In this document: piece after piece, positions 7,386 through 16,003 of the stretch
How the letters are laid out: the number at the start of each line of letters is the position of its first letter
Numbering within the stretch: position 1 is the stretch's first letter
Made by a program: the position numbers and the translations under genes
Notes under the pieces: model-generated
What the model was told of the DNA's origin: nothing
Databases searched by the model: none
What the model saw: only the letters and a program-made list of their open reading frames with translations
Origin: Pseudomonadota bacterium
GTDB taxonomy: Bacteria; Myxococcota; Myxococcia; Myxococcales; Anaeromyxobacteraceae
DNA: 20,902 nucleotides
Direction: 5' to 3'
NCBI GenBank assembly: GCA_023411405.1
Contig: JAEYOU010000606.1
Coordinates: 1 to 20,902, forward strand

Positions 7386-8702
7386 ATGCCTGACGCCCGG
7401 CCCGTGGTGCCGCAGCACGGCGCGAAGATCACCCTCGTCGGCGGGAAGCTCTCCGTCCCCGACCACCCCATCATCCCCTTCATCGAGGGCGACGGCACCG
7501 GCCGCGACATCTGGCGCGCCAGCGTCCGCGTGTTCGATGCCGCCGTGAAGAAGGCGTACGGGGGCAAGCGGTCCATCGCCTGGGCCGAGGTCTACGCCGG
7601 AGAGAAGGCGTTCAAGCGGTTCAACGACTGGCTCCCCGAGGAGACCATCGAGGCGTTCCGCGAGTACGTCATCGGGATCAAGGGCCCGCTCACCACGCCC
7701 ATCGGCGGCGGCATCCGCTCGCTCAACGTCGCCCTCCGCCAGCTGCTCGATCTGTACGTGTGCCTGCGGCCGGTGCGCTGGTTCAAGGGCGTGCCCTCGC
7801 CGGTGAAGCGGCCGGACAAGGTGGACATGGTGATCTTCCGCGAGAACACGGAGGACATCTACGCCGGCATCGAGTGGGAGGCGGGGAGCGAGGCGGCGAA
7901 GAAGGTGCTCGCCTTCCTCGAGCGCGAGTTCCCGAAGGAGCACAAGAAGGTCCGGTTCCCGGAGACGAGCGGCGTCGGGCTGAAGCCCGTGTCGCGCGAC
8001 GGCACCGAGCGGCTGGTCCGCGCGGCGATCTCCTACGCCCTCGCGAACCGCCGCAAGAGCGTGACGCTCGTCCACAAGGGCAACATCATGAAGTTCACCG
8101 AAGGTGCGTTTCGCGGATGGGGCTACGCCCTCGCGGAGAGCGAGTTCGGCGACCGGGTCTACACGTGGGAGCAGTGGGAGCGGACCAAGGCGGCGAAGGG
8201 GGAGGACGCGGCCAACGCCGAGCAGAAGGAGGCGCTCGCCGCCGGGCGGGTGCTCGTGAAGGACGCCATCGCCGACATCACGCTCCAGCAGGTGCTCACC
8301 CGCCCGGACGAGTTCGACGTGATCGCCACCCTCAACCTGAACGGCGACTACCTGTCGGACGCGCTCGCTGCGCAGGTGGGCGGGATCGGCATCGCCCCCG
8401 GCGGCAACGCCAACTACGTCACCGGCCACGCCATCTTCGAGGCGACGCACGGGACCGCGCCGAAGTACGCCGACCTCGACCGCGTGAACCCCGGTTCGGT
8501 GATCCTCTCCGGCGAGATGATGCTCCGGCACATGGGCTGGACCGAGGCTGCGGACCTCATCATCCGCGGGATGGACGGGGCCATCACGGGTCACCGCGTC
8601 ACCTACGACTTCGCGCGGCTCATGAAGGCGGAGGGGGTGGCGGACGCCGTCGAGGTCAAGTGCTCGGAGTTCGGCGACGAGATCGTGAAGTACATGCAGT
8701 GA
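7386..8702 (+). CDS. icd: Isocitrate dehydrogenase, NADP-dependent
   Basis: Oxidatively decarboxylates isocitrate to 2-oxoglutarate in the TCA cycle. 438 aa, close to the 416-aa E. coli homodimeric enzyme. The substrate-binding stretch GPLTTPIGGGIRSLNVALRQ contains Ser112 and Asn114, matching E. coli Ser113/Asn115; the Ser is the site AceK phosphorylates there. The ENTEDIYAGIEWE and NLNGDYLSDALAAQVGGIGIAPGGN motifs are intact. The coenzyme loop HGTAPKYAD has Lys360-Tyr361, the pair that selects NADP in the E. coli enzyme, so NADP use is likely. The ribosome site GAGGT (7376-7380) supports the ATG at 7386. mdh follows after 35 bases with no hairpin between, so the two are probably cotranscribed. 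No aceK is visible nearby. Confidence 0.97.
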   Translation: MPDARPVVPQHGAKITLVGGKLSVPDHPIIPFIEGDGTGRDIWRASVRVFDAAVKKAYGGKRSIAWAEVYAGEKAFKRFNDWLPEETIEAFREYVIGIKGPLTTPIGGGIRSLNVALRQLLDLYVCLRPVRWFKGVPSPVKRPDKVDMVIFRENTEDIYAGIEWEAGSEAAKKVLAFLEREFPKEHKKVRFPETSGVGLKPVSRDGTERLVRAAISYALANRRKSVTLVHKGNIMKFTEGAFRGWGYALAESEFGDRVYTWEQWERTKAAKGEDAANAEQKEALAAGRVLVKDAIADITLQQVLTRPDEFDVIATLNLNGDYLSDALAAQVGGIGIAPGGNANYVTGHAIFEATHGTAPKYADLDRVNPGSVILSGEMMLRHMGWTEAADLIIRGMDGAITGHRVTYDFARLMKAEGVADAVEVKCSEFGDEIVKYMQ

Positions 8703-8737
8703 CACCGCGCCCGCGGGCGCACCAGGGAGGTCGGGAC

Positions 8738-9676
8738 ATGGCAGCTCGGAAGAAGATCGCGCTCATCGGCGCGGGGCAGATCGGCGGCACGCTCGCGCTC
8801 CTCGCCGGGCAGCGCTCGCTCGGCGACGTCGTGCTCGTGGACATCATGGAGGGCGTCGCGAAGGGCAAGGCGCTCGACCTGCAGGAGACCCGCGGCGTCT
8901 TCGGGTTCGACGTCGAGCTGACCGGCGCGGGCACCACGGACTACGGGGCGATCAAGGGCGCCGACGTGTGCATCGTCACCGCGGGCATCCCGCGGAAGCC
9001 GGGCATGAGCCGCGAGGACCTGCTCAAGGTCAACCTCGAGGCCATCTCCAAGGTCGCGCAGGGCATCAAGGAGAACGCGCCCGACGCCTTCGTGATCGTC
9101 GTGACGAACCCGCTCGACTCCATGGTCTACGCGATGCAGAAGGGGACGGGCTTCCCGCCGCACCGCGTGGTGGGCATGGCCGGCGTCCTCGACACGGCCC
9201 GGTTCCAGTACTTCGTGGGCGCCGCCGCGGGCGTTTCGCCGCAGGACGTGACCGCGCTCGTGCTCGGCGGCCACGGCGACGACATGGTGCCGCTCCTCCG
9301 GTACTCCTCCGCGAACGGCGTCCCGCTCACGAAGCTGCTGGACAAGGCCACGCTCGATGCGATCGTGGAGCGCACGCGGAAGGGGGGCGGCGAGATTGTT
9401 CAGCTCCTCGGCACCGGCTCCGCCTTCTACGCGCCCGCGATCTCGGCGATCACGATGGCGGAGTCGTACCTGCAGGACAAGAAGCGCGTCCTGACGTGCT
9501 CGGCGTACCTGGACGGCCCGTACGGCGTGAAGGGGCTGTTCGTGGGCGTGCCCGCGGTGATCGGCGCCGGCGGGGTCGAGCGCATCCTGGAGGTCGAGCT
9601 CGACGCGGCCGAGAAGGCGATGTTCGAGAAGTCTGTCGCCAGCGTCAGAAAGTCCGTCTCCGAGACGGGGCTGTAG
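8738..9676 (+). CDS. mdh: Malate dehydrogenase (LDH-like, NAD-dependent)
   Basis: Interconverts malate and oxaloacetate with NAD. The ATG at 8738 is preceded by a strong ribosome site AGGGAGG (8724-8730, 7-base spacing) and gives 312 aa; the open frame extends upstream into icd but that is shadow. The Rossmann motif GAGQIGGTLA and the acidic Asp35 in VLVDIMEG indicate NAD preference. The substrate loop PRKPGMSREDL carries the arginines expected for malate rather than lactate. The catalytic pair is Asp152 (VLDTARF, with Arg155) and His179 in GGHGDDMVPL. The length and the GGHGDDMVPLxRYS stretch place it in the lactate-dehydrogenase-like MDH group common in Bacillus and delta-proteobacteria. 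A terminator hairpin follows directly. Confidence 0.97.
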   Translation: MAARKKIALIGAGQIGGTLALLAGQRSLGDVVLVDIMEGVAKGKALDLQETRGVFGFDVELTGAGTTDYGAIKGADVCIVTAGIPRKPGMSREDLLKVNLEAISKVAQGIKENAPDAFVIVVTNPLDSMVYAMQKGTGFPPHRVVGMAGVLDTARFQYFVGAAAGVSPQDVTALVLGGHGDDMVPLLRYSSANGVPLTKLLDKATLDAIVERTRKGGGEIVQLLGTGSAFYAPAISAITMAESYLQDKKRVLTCSAYLDGPYGVKGLFVGVPAVIGAGGVERILEVELDAAEKAMFEKSVASVRKSVSETGL

Positions 9677-9680
9677 CCTG

Positions 9681-9686
9681 TAGAAT
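9681..9686 (+). promoter_or_regulatory. -10-like TAGAAT box upstream of sdhC
   Basis: TAGAAT matches the -10 consensus at five of six bases, a rare A/T-rich hexamer in this GC-rich window. It begins 5 bases after the mdh stop and 17 bases before the left arm of the terminator hairpin. No recognisable -35 box is at 16-18 bases upstream, so it is a weak promoter candidate by itself. Confidence 0.25.
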
Positions 9687-9702
9687 CCTCCCGCTTTCGA
9701 CC

Positions 9703-9736
9703 GCCGGCCCCCGGATCCCGGGGGTCGGCTTCTTCT
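9703..9736 (+). terminator. Intrinsic terminator between mdh and sdhC
   Basis: The left arm 9703-9714 (GCCGGCCCCCGG) pairs with 9718-9729 (CCGGGGGTCGGC). This gives 12 base pairs, one of them G-U, around a 3-base loop ATC. TTCTTCT follows at once (9730-9736). This is the best intrinsic terminator in the window. It separates icd-mdh from sdhCAB and its tail ends only 3 bases before the sdhC ribosome site (9740-9745). Confidence 0.62.
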
Positions 9737-9749
9737 GCCGGGAGGCGAG

Positions 9750-10430
9750 ATGTCCGAGGCCGCCACAGCTGCGCCTGCGAAGGATCACTCCTTTCTGCTG
9801 CGCAAGCTCCACTCGCTGAGCGGGATCGTGCCGGTGGGCGCGTTCCTTCTCTTCCACCTCTTCGAAAACCTGAAGATCGGGATCGGCCCGAAGGCGTATG
9901 AGCACGCCATCGAGAGCCTCTGGGGCCTCGCCCCGCGCCCGGTCTTCTACGCCATCGAGGTCGGCTTCCTGCTCGTGCCCATCCTGTTCCACGCGCTGTA
10001 CGGGTTCTGGATCTGGTACACGGGCGCGTCCAACACCGCCGAGTACCCGTACCGGCGGAACTGGCTCTACACCGCCCAGCGGTGGAGCGGCCTCGTCGCC
10101 TTCGCGTACATGGCGCTGCACGTCTGGCAGCTCCGGATCATGCCGGAGGGGCAGCTCGCCCTGCTCCGCGGGCCGGACGACCTCCCGACGTTCGCCCAGG
10201 TGCAGCACGCGGTGACGCCGTGGTTCTGGACGATCACGTACGCGATCGGCGGGATCGCCGCCGCGTTCCACCTCGGCAACGGGCTGTTCGGCTTCGCCTA
10301 CTCCTGGGGCCTCGCGGTCGGTCGCAAGGCGCAGGCGCGGGTGGAGCTCCTGGGGTGGGGCGTGTTCCTCGCGCTCTCCGCCGCGATCCTCTACACGATC
10401 ATCCGCATCCACATCCCCGTCGTTCACTGA
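9750..10430 (+). CDS. sdhC: Succinate dehydrogenase cytochrome b subunit (dihaem type)
   Basis: Membrane anchor that passes electrons from the SdhB iron-sulfur clusters to quinone. 226 aa with five hydrophobic segments, at about residues 25-45, 70-92, 112-130, 158-182 and 200-222. This is the single-polypeptide, five-helix anchor of the Bacillus/Wolinella class, not the SdhC plus SdhD pair of E. coli. Four histidines fall in the membrane segments: His36 (LFHLFENLK), His81 (LFHALYGFW), His124 (ALHVWQL) and His174 (AFHLGNGLFG). Their spacing closely follows the four haem ligands of B. subtilis SdhC, so two haems b are expected. The ribosome site GGGAGG (9740-9745) supports the start. No sdhD is present and none is needed. 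This class commonly works with menaquinone. Confidence 0.94.
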   Translation: MSEAATAAPAKDHSFLLRKLHSLSGIVPVGAFLLFHLFENLKIGIGPKAYEHAIESLWGLAPRPVFYAIEVGFLLVPILFHALYGFWIWYTGASNTAEYPYRRNWLYTAQRWSGLVAFAYMALHVWQLRIMPEGQLALLRGPDDLPTFAQVQHAVTPWFWTITYAIGGIAAAFHLGNGLFGFAYSWGLAVGRKAQARVELLGWGVFLALSAAILYTIIRIHIPVVH

Positions 10431-10450
10431 AGCAGCGAGGATCGAACTCC

Positions 10451-12328
10451 ATGGCCGAAGGTCGTTACATCGTGGTCGGCGGCGGACTCGCCGGCCTCAT
10501 GACGGTGCTGAAGCTCGCCGAGGCGGGCAAGCGCGTGGACGTGTTCTCCGTCGTCCCCGTGAAGCGCTCGCACTCGGTCTGCGCCCAGGGCGGCATCAAC
10601 GGCGCGGTGAACACCAAGGGGGAAGGGGATCACCCCGACATCCACGTGAAGGACACGCTCAAGGGCGGCGACTTCCTCGCCGAGCAGCCGCCCGTGAAGG
10701 GCATGTGCTACGCGGCGCCGGGCATCATCTACCTGCTCGACCGCATGGGCGTGACCTTCAACCGGACGCCCGAGGGGTTCATCGACTTCCGGCGGTTCGG
10801 CGGGACGCTCCACCACCGCACGGCCTTCGCCGGCGCCACCACCGGCCAGCAGCTCCTCTACGCGCTGGACGAGCAGGTCCGGCGGTACGAGGTCGAGGGG
10901 CTCGTCCGGAAGTTCGAGTACTGGGAGTACCTCGGCAACGTCGTCGACGACGACGGCGCCTGCCGCGGCATCGTCGCCGCCGACCTGCGGACCCTAGAGC
11001 TCCAGGCCTTCCCGGCCGAGGCGGTCTGCCTCGCCACGGGCGGGCCGGGCGTCGTGTTCGGACGCTCGACCAACTCCGTCATCAACACCGGCTCGGCCGC
11101 CGCCCGCGCCTACGTCGAGGGCGCGATCTACGCCAACGGCGAGTTCATCCAGGTCCACCCCTCGGCCATCCCCGGCGACGACAAGCTCCGCCTCATGAGC
11201 GAGTCGCTCCGGGGGGAGGGCGGCCGCGTCTGGGTGCCGTCCGACGGGCGCGCCACCGACCCGGTCACCGGGAAGCCCATGCCGCCCAGGGGCGAGCCCT
11301 GGTACTTCCTCGAGGAGCGCTACCCGAAGTTCGGGAACCTCGTCCCCCGCGACGTCGGCACCCGCGAGATCTTCCAGGTCTGCCGCGAGATGAAGATGGG
11401 CGTCGGCGGCCGCGACGCCGTCTACCTCGACATGACGCACATCCCGCCGGACGTGCTCACCCGCAAGCTCGGCGGCGTGCTCGAGATCTACGAGAAGTTC
11501 CGCGGCGTCGATCCGCGCCACGTGCCCATGGAGATCTTCCCGGGCATGCACTACTCGATGGGCGGCCTCTGGGTGGACTACGAGGCGGACGCCAAGGCCA
11601 ACATCGTCCCCTCGCACCGGAACCACGCGACGAACGTCCCCGGGCTCTACGCCGCCGGCGAGTGCGAGTACCAGTACCACGGCGCGAACCGCCTCGGCGC
11701 CAACTCGCTCCTCTCCTGCATCTACGCCGGGCAGATCGCCGGCCCCGCGATGGCGCTCTACGCCAAGGGGGCGAAGGCTTCGGCCGAGGCCGTGCCCGCG
11801 GCGGTGCTCGAGCGGGCGAAGAAGTACTGGGCGGACCGGTTCGAGGCGATCCGCGGGCTCTCCGGGAAGGAGAACCCGTGGCGGATCGCGCGGGACCTCG
11901 GCGACGTGATGACCGAGAACTGCACGGTCGTCCGCGAGAACGGGAAGCTCCGGCGGACGCTCGAGCAGCTCGACGAGCTCTGCGCCCGGGCCAAGGACGT
12001 GAACGTCCTCGACACCGGCAAGACGATGAACCAGTCGCTCGCCTTCGTGAACCAGCTCTGGAACATGCTGGAGCTCGCGAAGGTCATCGCGAAGGGCGCG
12101 CTCCTCCGCGACGAGTTCCGCGGCTCCCACTACAAGCCGGAGTACGCGCTCCCCCGCCCGAAGACCAAGAGCCCGAAGGACGACCCGGACTTCATGGCCC
12201 TGTGGACGGCCAACACGGAGAAGTGGCGGAAGACGACGATGGCCCGGTTCACCGAGAAGGGTCCCGACATCACGTACCGTGACATCCCCACCCCGGTGCT
12301 CGCTCCCGAGCCGCGGCACTACGACTAG
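10451..12328 (+). CDS. sdhA: Succinate dehydrogenase flavoprotein subunit
   Basis: Catalytic subunit that oxidises succinate to fumarate with covalently bound FAD. The start at ATG 10451 is set by the N-terminal Rossmann motif VVGGGLAGLMTVLKLAEAG; the longer open frame upstream overlaps sdhC and is not real. 625 aa. His41 in KRSHSVCAQGGINGAVN is the expected FAD attachment residue. The active-site arginine region MSESLRGEGG, the HYSMGGLWVDYEA segment and the FAD-binding AAGECEYQYHGANRLGANSLL are all intact. The HSVCAQGGINGAVNTKGEGD style and the C-terminal domain match the Bacillus/epsilon-type enzymes, in agreement with the dihaem SdhC. The gene lies 20 bases after sdhC and 18 bases before sdhB, in one operon. 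Confidence 0.97.
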   Translation: MAEGRYIVVGGGLAGLMTVLKLAEAGKRVDVFSVVPVKRSHSVCAQGGINGAVNTKGEGDHPDIHVKDTLKGGDFLAEQPPVKGMCYAAPGIIYLLDRMGVTFNRTPEGFIDFRRFGGTLHHRTAFAGATTGQQLLYALDEQVRRYEVEGLVRKFEYWEYLGNVVDDDGACRGIVAADLRTLELQAFPAEAVCLATGGPGVVFGRSTNSVINTGSAAARAYVEGAIYANGEFIQVHPSAIPGDDKLRLMSESLRGEGGRVWVPSDGRATDPVTGKPMPPRGEPWYFLEERYPKFGNLVPRDVGTREIFQVCREMKMGVGGRDAVYLDMTHIPPDVLTRKLGGVLEIYEKFRGVDPRHVPMEIFPGMHYSMGGLWVDYEADAKANIVPSHRNHATNVPGLYAAGECEYQYHGANRLGANSLLSCIYAGQIAGPAMALYAKGAKASAEAVPAAVLERAKKYWADRFEAIRGLSGKENPWRIARDLGDVMTENCTVVRENGKLRRTLEQLDELCARAKDVNVLDTGKTMNQSLAFVNQLWNMLELAKVIAKGALLRDEFRGSHYKPEYALPRPKTKSPKDDPDFMALWTANTEKWRKTTMARFTEKGPDITYRDIPTPVLAPEPRHYD

Positions 12329-12346
12329 GCGCCGAGGATCCCAGCC

Positions 12347-13147
12347 ATGAAGACCCAGAACGGCAAGAACGCGGTCTCCGCGCCCACCCCGAGCCACATC
12401 GAGATCCGCGTCAAGCGCCAGGGCGGTCCGGACCAGCCGGCGCACTACGAGACCTTCAAGCTGCCCTACAAGCCGAACCTCAACGTCATCTCCTGCCTCC
12501 AGGAGATCCAGCGGACGCCGGTCACCGCCGAAGGTGAGAAGACCACGCCGGTGGTCTGGGACTGCAGCTGCCTCGAGGAGGTCTGCGGCGCCTGCAGCAT
12601 GGTGGTGAACGGCAAGGTGCGGCAGGCCTGCACCGCGCTCATCGACCAGCTCGAGCAGCCGGTGACCCTCGAGCCGATGACCAAGTTCCCGCTCGTGCGG
12701 GACCTCATGGTCGATCGGCAGCGGATGTTCGAGTCGCTGAAGAAGGTCCGGGCCTGGGTCCCGATCGACGGGACCCACGACCTCGGGCCGGGCCCGCGCC
12801 AGGCGGCGAAGGACCAGGAGTGGATGTACGTCCTCTCGACCTGCATGACCTGCGGCTGCTGCCTCGAGGCCTGCCCGCAGGTGAACGAGGACAGCCCGTT
12901 CATGGGCCCGGCGCCGATCAACCAGGTCCGGCTCTTCAACGCGCACCCGACCGGAAAGTTGAACCGCGAGGACCGGACCCGGGCTCTCATGGGGGCTGAC
13001 GGCATCCAGGGCTGCGGAAAGAGCCAGAACTGCGTAGAGGTGTGCCCGAAGCGGATCCCGCTCACGACGTCTCTCGCCGAGATGTTCCGGGCCACCACGA
13101 TCCAGGCCGTCAAGGACTGGGTTCGGCAGGAGGGCCCGGGGGAGTAA
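12347..13147 (+). CDS. sdhB: Succinate dehydrogenase iron-sulfur subunit
   Basis: Carries electrons from FAD in SdhA to the haem/quinone site in SdhC through three iron-sulfur clusters. 266 aa. The [2Fe-2S] ligands are Cys75, Cys80, Cys83 and Cys95 in the CSCLEEVCGACSMVVNG region. The [4Fe-4S] and [3Fe-4S] ligands come from CMTCGCCLEACP (Cys166, Cys169, Cys172, Cys176) with Cys223, Cys229 and Cys233 (QGCGKSQNCVEVCPKRIPL). All expected cysteines are present. The first 18 residues are a basic, Asn/Ser/Pro-rich leader before the IEIRVKRQG strand. A ribosome site GAGG (12334-12337) precedes the ATG. sucC starts 6 bases after the stop. Confidence 0.97.
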   Translation: MKTQNGKNAVSAPTPSHIEIRVKRQGGPDQPAHYETFKLPYKPNLNVISCLQEIQRTPVTAEGEKTTPVVWDCSCLEEVCGACSMVVNGKVRQACTALIDQLEQPVTLEPMTKFPLVRDLMVDRQRMFESLKKVRAWVPIDGTHDLGPGPRQAAKDQEWMYVLSTCMTCGCCLEACPQVNEDSPFMGPAPINQVRLFNAHPTGKLNREDRTRALMGADGIQGCGKSQNCVEVCPKRIPLTTSLAEMFRATTIQAVKDWVRQEGPGE

Positions 13148-13153
13148 GCCCGG

Positions 13154-14316
<1,163 letters not shown>

Positions 14317-14320
<4 letters not shown>

Positions 14321-15324
14321 GCATCCTGGTCGATCGCAAGACGCGGGTGCTGGTCCAGGGGATCACCGGGGCGGCGGGGAGCTTCCACGCCCGCCAGATG
14401 AAGTCCTACGGGACCGCGCTGGTCGCGGGCGTCACGCCGGGACGCGGCGGGAGCCTCTTCGACGAGGAGGTCCCGGTGTTCGACACCGTGACGGAGGCCG
14501 TGCGCCGGACGGGGGCGACCGCCTCGGCGATCTTCGTGCCGCCGGCGGGCGCGGCCGACGCCATCGTCGAGGCGGCCGAGGCGGGCATCGCGCTCGTGGT
14601 GGCGATCACCGAGGGCATCCCCATCCTCGACATGGTCCGCGTGCGGCGGGCGCTCGAGTCGCGGCCGGGGACCCGGCTCATCGGACCGAACTGCCCCGGC
14701 ATCATCACGCCCGACCAGTGCAAGATCGGGATCATGCCGGGGCACATTCACCGCCTCGGGCGCGTCGGCGTGGTCTCCCGCTCCGGGACGCTCACGTACG
14801 AGGCGGTGAAGCAGCTCACCGACCTCGGGCTCGGGCAGTCCACCGCGGTGGGCATCGGCGGCGATCCCGTCCACGGGACCGACTTCGTGGACGTGCTCCG
14901 GCTCTTCCAGGACGACCCCGGGACGGACGCCGTCATCATGATCGGCGAGATCGGCGGGGCCGAGGAGGAGAAGGCCGCGGCGTTCATCCGCGACCACCTG
15001 ACGAAGCCCGTCGTCGGCTTCATCGCCGGCCGGACCGCGCCGCCCGGCAAGCGGATGGGCCACGCCGGCGCCGTCATCTCCGGCGGAACCGGGACCGCCG
15101 AGGCGAAGATGGAGGCGATGAAGAAGGCGGGGGTGACCGTCGTGGACGGCCCGCACCTGCTGGGGCAGGCGATGAAGGACCTGCTCGAGCTGCGGGCGAG
15201 GGCGCGGCCGCGGGCGCCGGCGGCGAAGAGCGAGGGCGGGGGGAAGAACGGCAGGAAGGCGGCCGGCGGAAAGAAGGCCGCCAAGCGGGGGAAGGCGAAG
15301 GTTTCGAACAGAAGACGGCGATGA
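14317..15324 (+). CDS. sucD: Succinyl-CoA synthetase alpha subunit with basic C-terminal tail
   Basis: Subunit that binds CoA and carries the transient phosphohistidine. The start is ATG 14317, overlapping sucC. The CoA-binding Rossmann motif VQGITGAAGSFHARQM, the VPPAGAADAI loop, the LIGPNCPGIITP segment and VVSRSGTLTYE are present. The phosphorylated histidine is His249 in MGHAGAVISGGTGTAEAK. The catalytic fold ends near residue 293 (LLGQAMKDLLEL), where E. coli SucD (289 aa) also ends. Here about 42 more residues follow, almost all Arg, Lys, Ala, Gly and Pro, ending in KVSNRRRR. This tail looks like the lysine/alanine-rich tails of histone-like proteins. It is in frame with no sign of a frameshift. 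Its function is unknown. Confidence 0.96.
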
Positions 15325-15330
15325 ACCCAC

Positions 15331-15354
15331 CGGGCACGGGCTCGGGCACGGGCA
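15331..15354 (+). repeat. Tandem hexamer CGGGC(A/T), four units
   Basis: Four adjacent hexamers CGGGCA, CGGGCT, CGGGCA, CGGGCA fill much of the 63-base gap between sucD and ndk. Related degenerate units occur downstream of ndk in both orientations (15829-15845 and 15954-15990). The hexamers can pair with the inverted copies after ndk. The function is unknown; such simple repeats in GC-rich genomes may arise by slippage. The gap also holds the ndk ribosome site GAGGG (15373-15377). Confidence 0.6.
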
Positions 15355-15387
15355 CGCGCGCGGGAAGACAGCGAGGGACGTGCACAC

Positions 15388-15825
15388 ATGGCGATCGAGC
15401 GGACGCTTTCCATCATCAAGCCGGACGGTCTCGAGAAGGCGGTCATCGGCAAGGTCATCGCGCGGTTCGAGGAGAAGGGGCTGAAGCCCGTGGCGATGCG
15501 GCTGACGCGGCTCTCGCGGGCGGAGGCCGAGGGGTTCTACGCCGTCCACCGTGAGCGGCCGTTCTTCCCCGCGCTCGTCGAGTTCATGACCAGCGGTCCG
15601 GTGGTCCTCATGGTGCTCGAGGGCGAGGGCGCCATCGCGCGCAACCGCGAGGTGATGGGGGCGACGAACCCCGCCAACGCCGCCCCCGGGACGCTCCGGA
15701 AGGACTTCGCATCGGACGTGCAGCGGAACACCGTCCACGGCTCGGACAGCCCGGAGAACGCGAAGACCGAGATCGCGTACTTCTTCCCCGAGGTGCAGAT
15801 CTGCTCGTACGAGTGGAAGCGGTAG
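15388..15825 (+). CDS. ndk: Nucleoside diphosphate kinase
   Basis: Transfers the gamma phosphate between nucleoside triphosphates and diphosphates through a phosphohistidine, balancing NTP and dNTP pools. 145 aa, standard length. The N-terminal ERTLSIIKPDGLEK motif, the PFFPALVEFMTSGPVV segment, the NPANAAPGTLRKDFA nucleotide loop and the active-site NTVHGSDS motif with His117 are intact. It follows sucCD after 63 bases. This fits the known habit of Ndk genes lying beside succinyl-CoA synthetase genes, where Ndk exchanges the GTP or ATP produced. The gap on each side carries CGGGCA-type hexamer repeats. Confidence 0.97.
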   Translation: MAIERTLSIIKPDGLEKAVIGKVIARFEEKGLKPVAMRLTRLSRAEAEGFYAVHRERPFFPALVEFMTSGPVVLMVLEGEGAIARNREVMGATNPANAAPGTLRKDFASDVQRNTVHGSDSPENAKTEIAYFFPEVQICSYEWKR

Positions 15826-15828
15826 CGT

Positions 15829-15845
15829 CCCGAGCCCGAGCCCGG
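15829..15845 (-). repeat. Inverted copies of the CGGGCT hexamer after ndk
   Basis: CCCGAGCCCGAGCCCGG, beginning 3 bases after the ndk stop, contains two units of CGGGCT read on the minus strand. Its CCGAGCCCG core is the exact reverse complement of CGGGCTCGG at 15979-15987 and at 15337-15345, so long-range stems with either array are possible. Confidence 0.5.
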
Positions 15846-15878
15846 CGGCCTGGCTTCCGTGCGCTTCCCCGCTCGCCC

Positions 15879-15907
15879 CAGACCGAGTCCGGGCCTTGGG
15901 GTATGAT
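15879..15907 (+). promoter_or_regulatory. Candidate promoter for the CorC-rlmN group
   Basis: TATGAT (15902-15907) matches the -10 consensus at five of six bases. CAGACC (15879-15884) sits exactly 17 bases upstream and shares the GAC core of the -35 box, three of six bases. Transcription would begin near 15914 and give a leader of about 90 bases that contains the hexamer array at 15954-15990. The rest of the 178-base gap shows nothing else I can name. Confidence 0.4.
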
Positions 15908-15953
15908 GCTGGGCCCGATGGGCTTACTCCCCGGCGGGAGGGTTCGTCGCAGC

Positions 15954-15990
15954 CGGGCACGGGGCTCGGACACGGGCACGGGCTCGGAAA
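15954..15990 (+). repeat. Degenerate CGGGC(A/T) hexamer array before the CorC gene
   Basis: Successive units read CGGGCA, CGGGGCT (one extra G), CGGACA, CGGGCA, CGGGCT and CGGAAA. The array is the same family as 15331-15354 and ends immediately before the ribosome site AGGAGA (15995-16000) of the next gene. Confidence 0.5.
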
Positions 15991-16003
15991 GTAGAGGAGA
16001 CGC

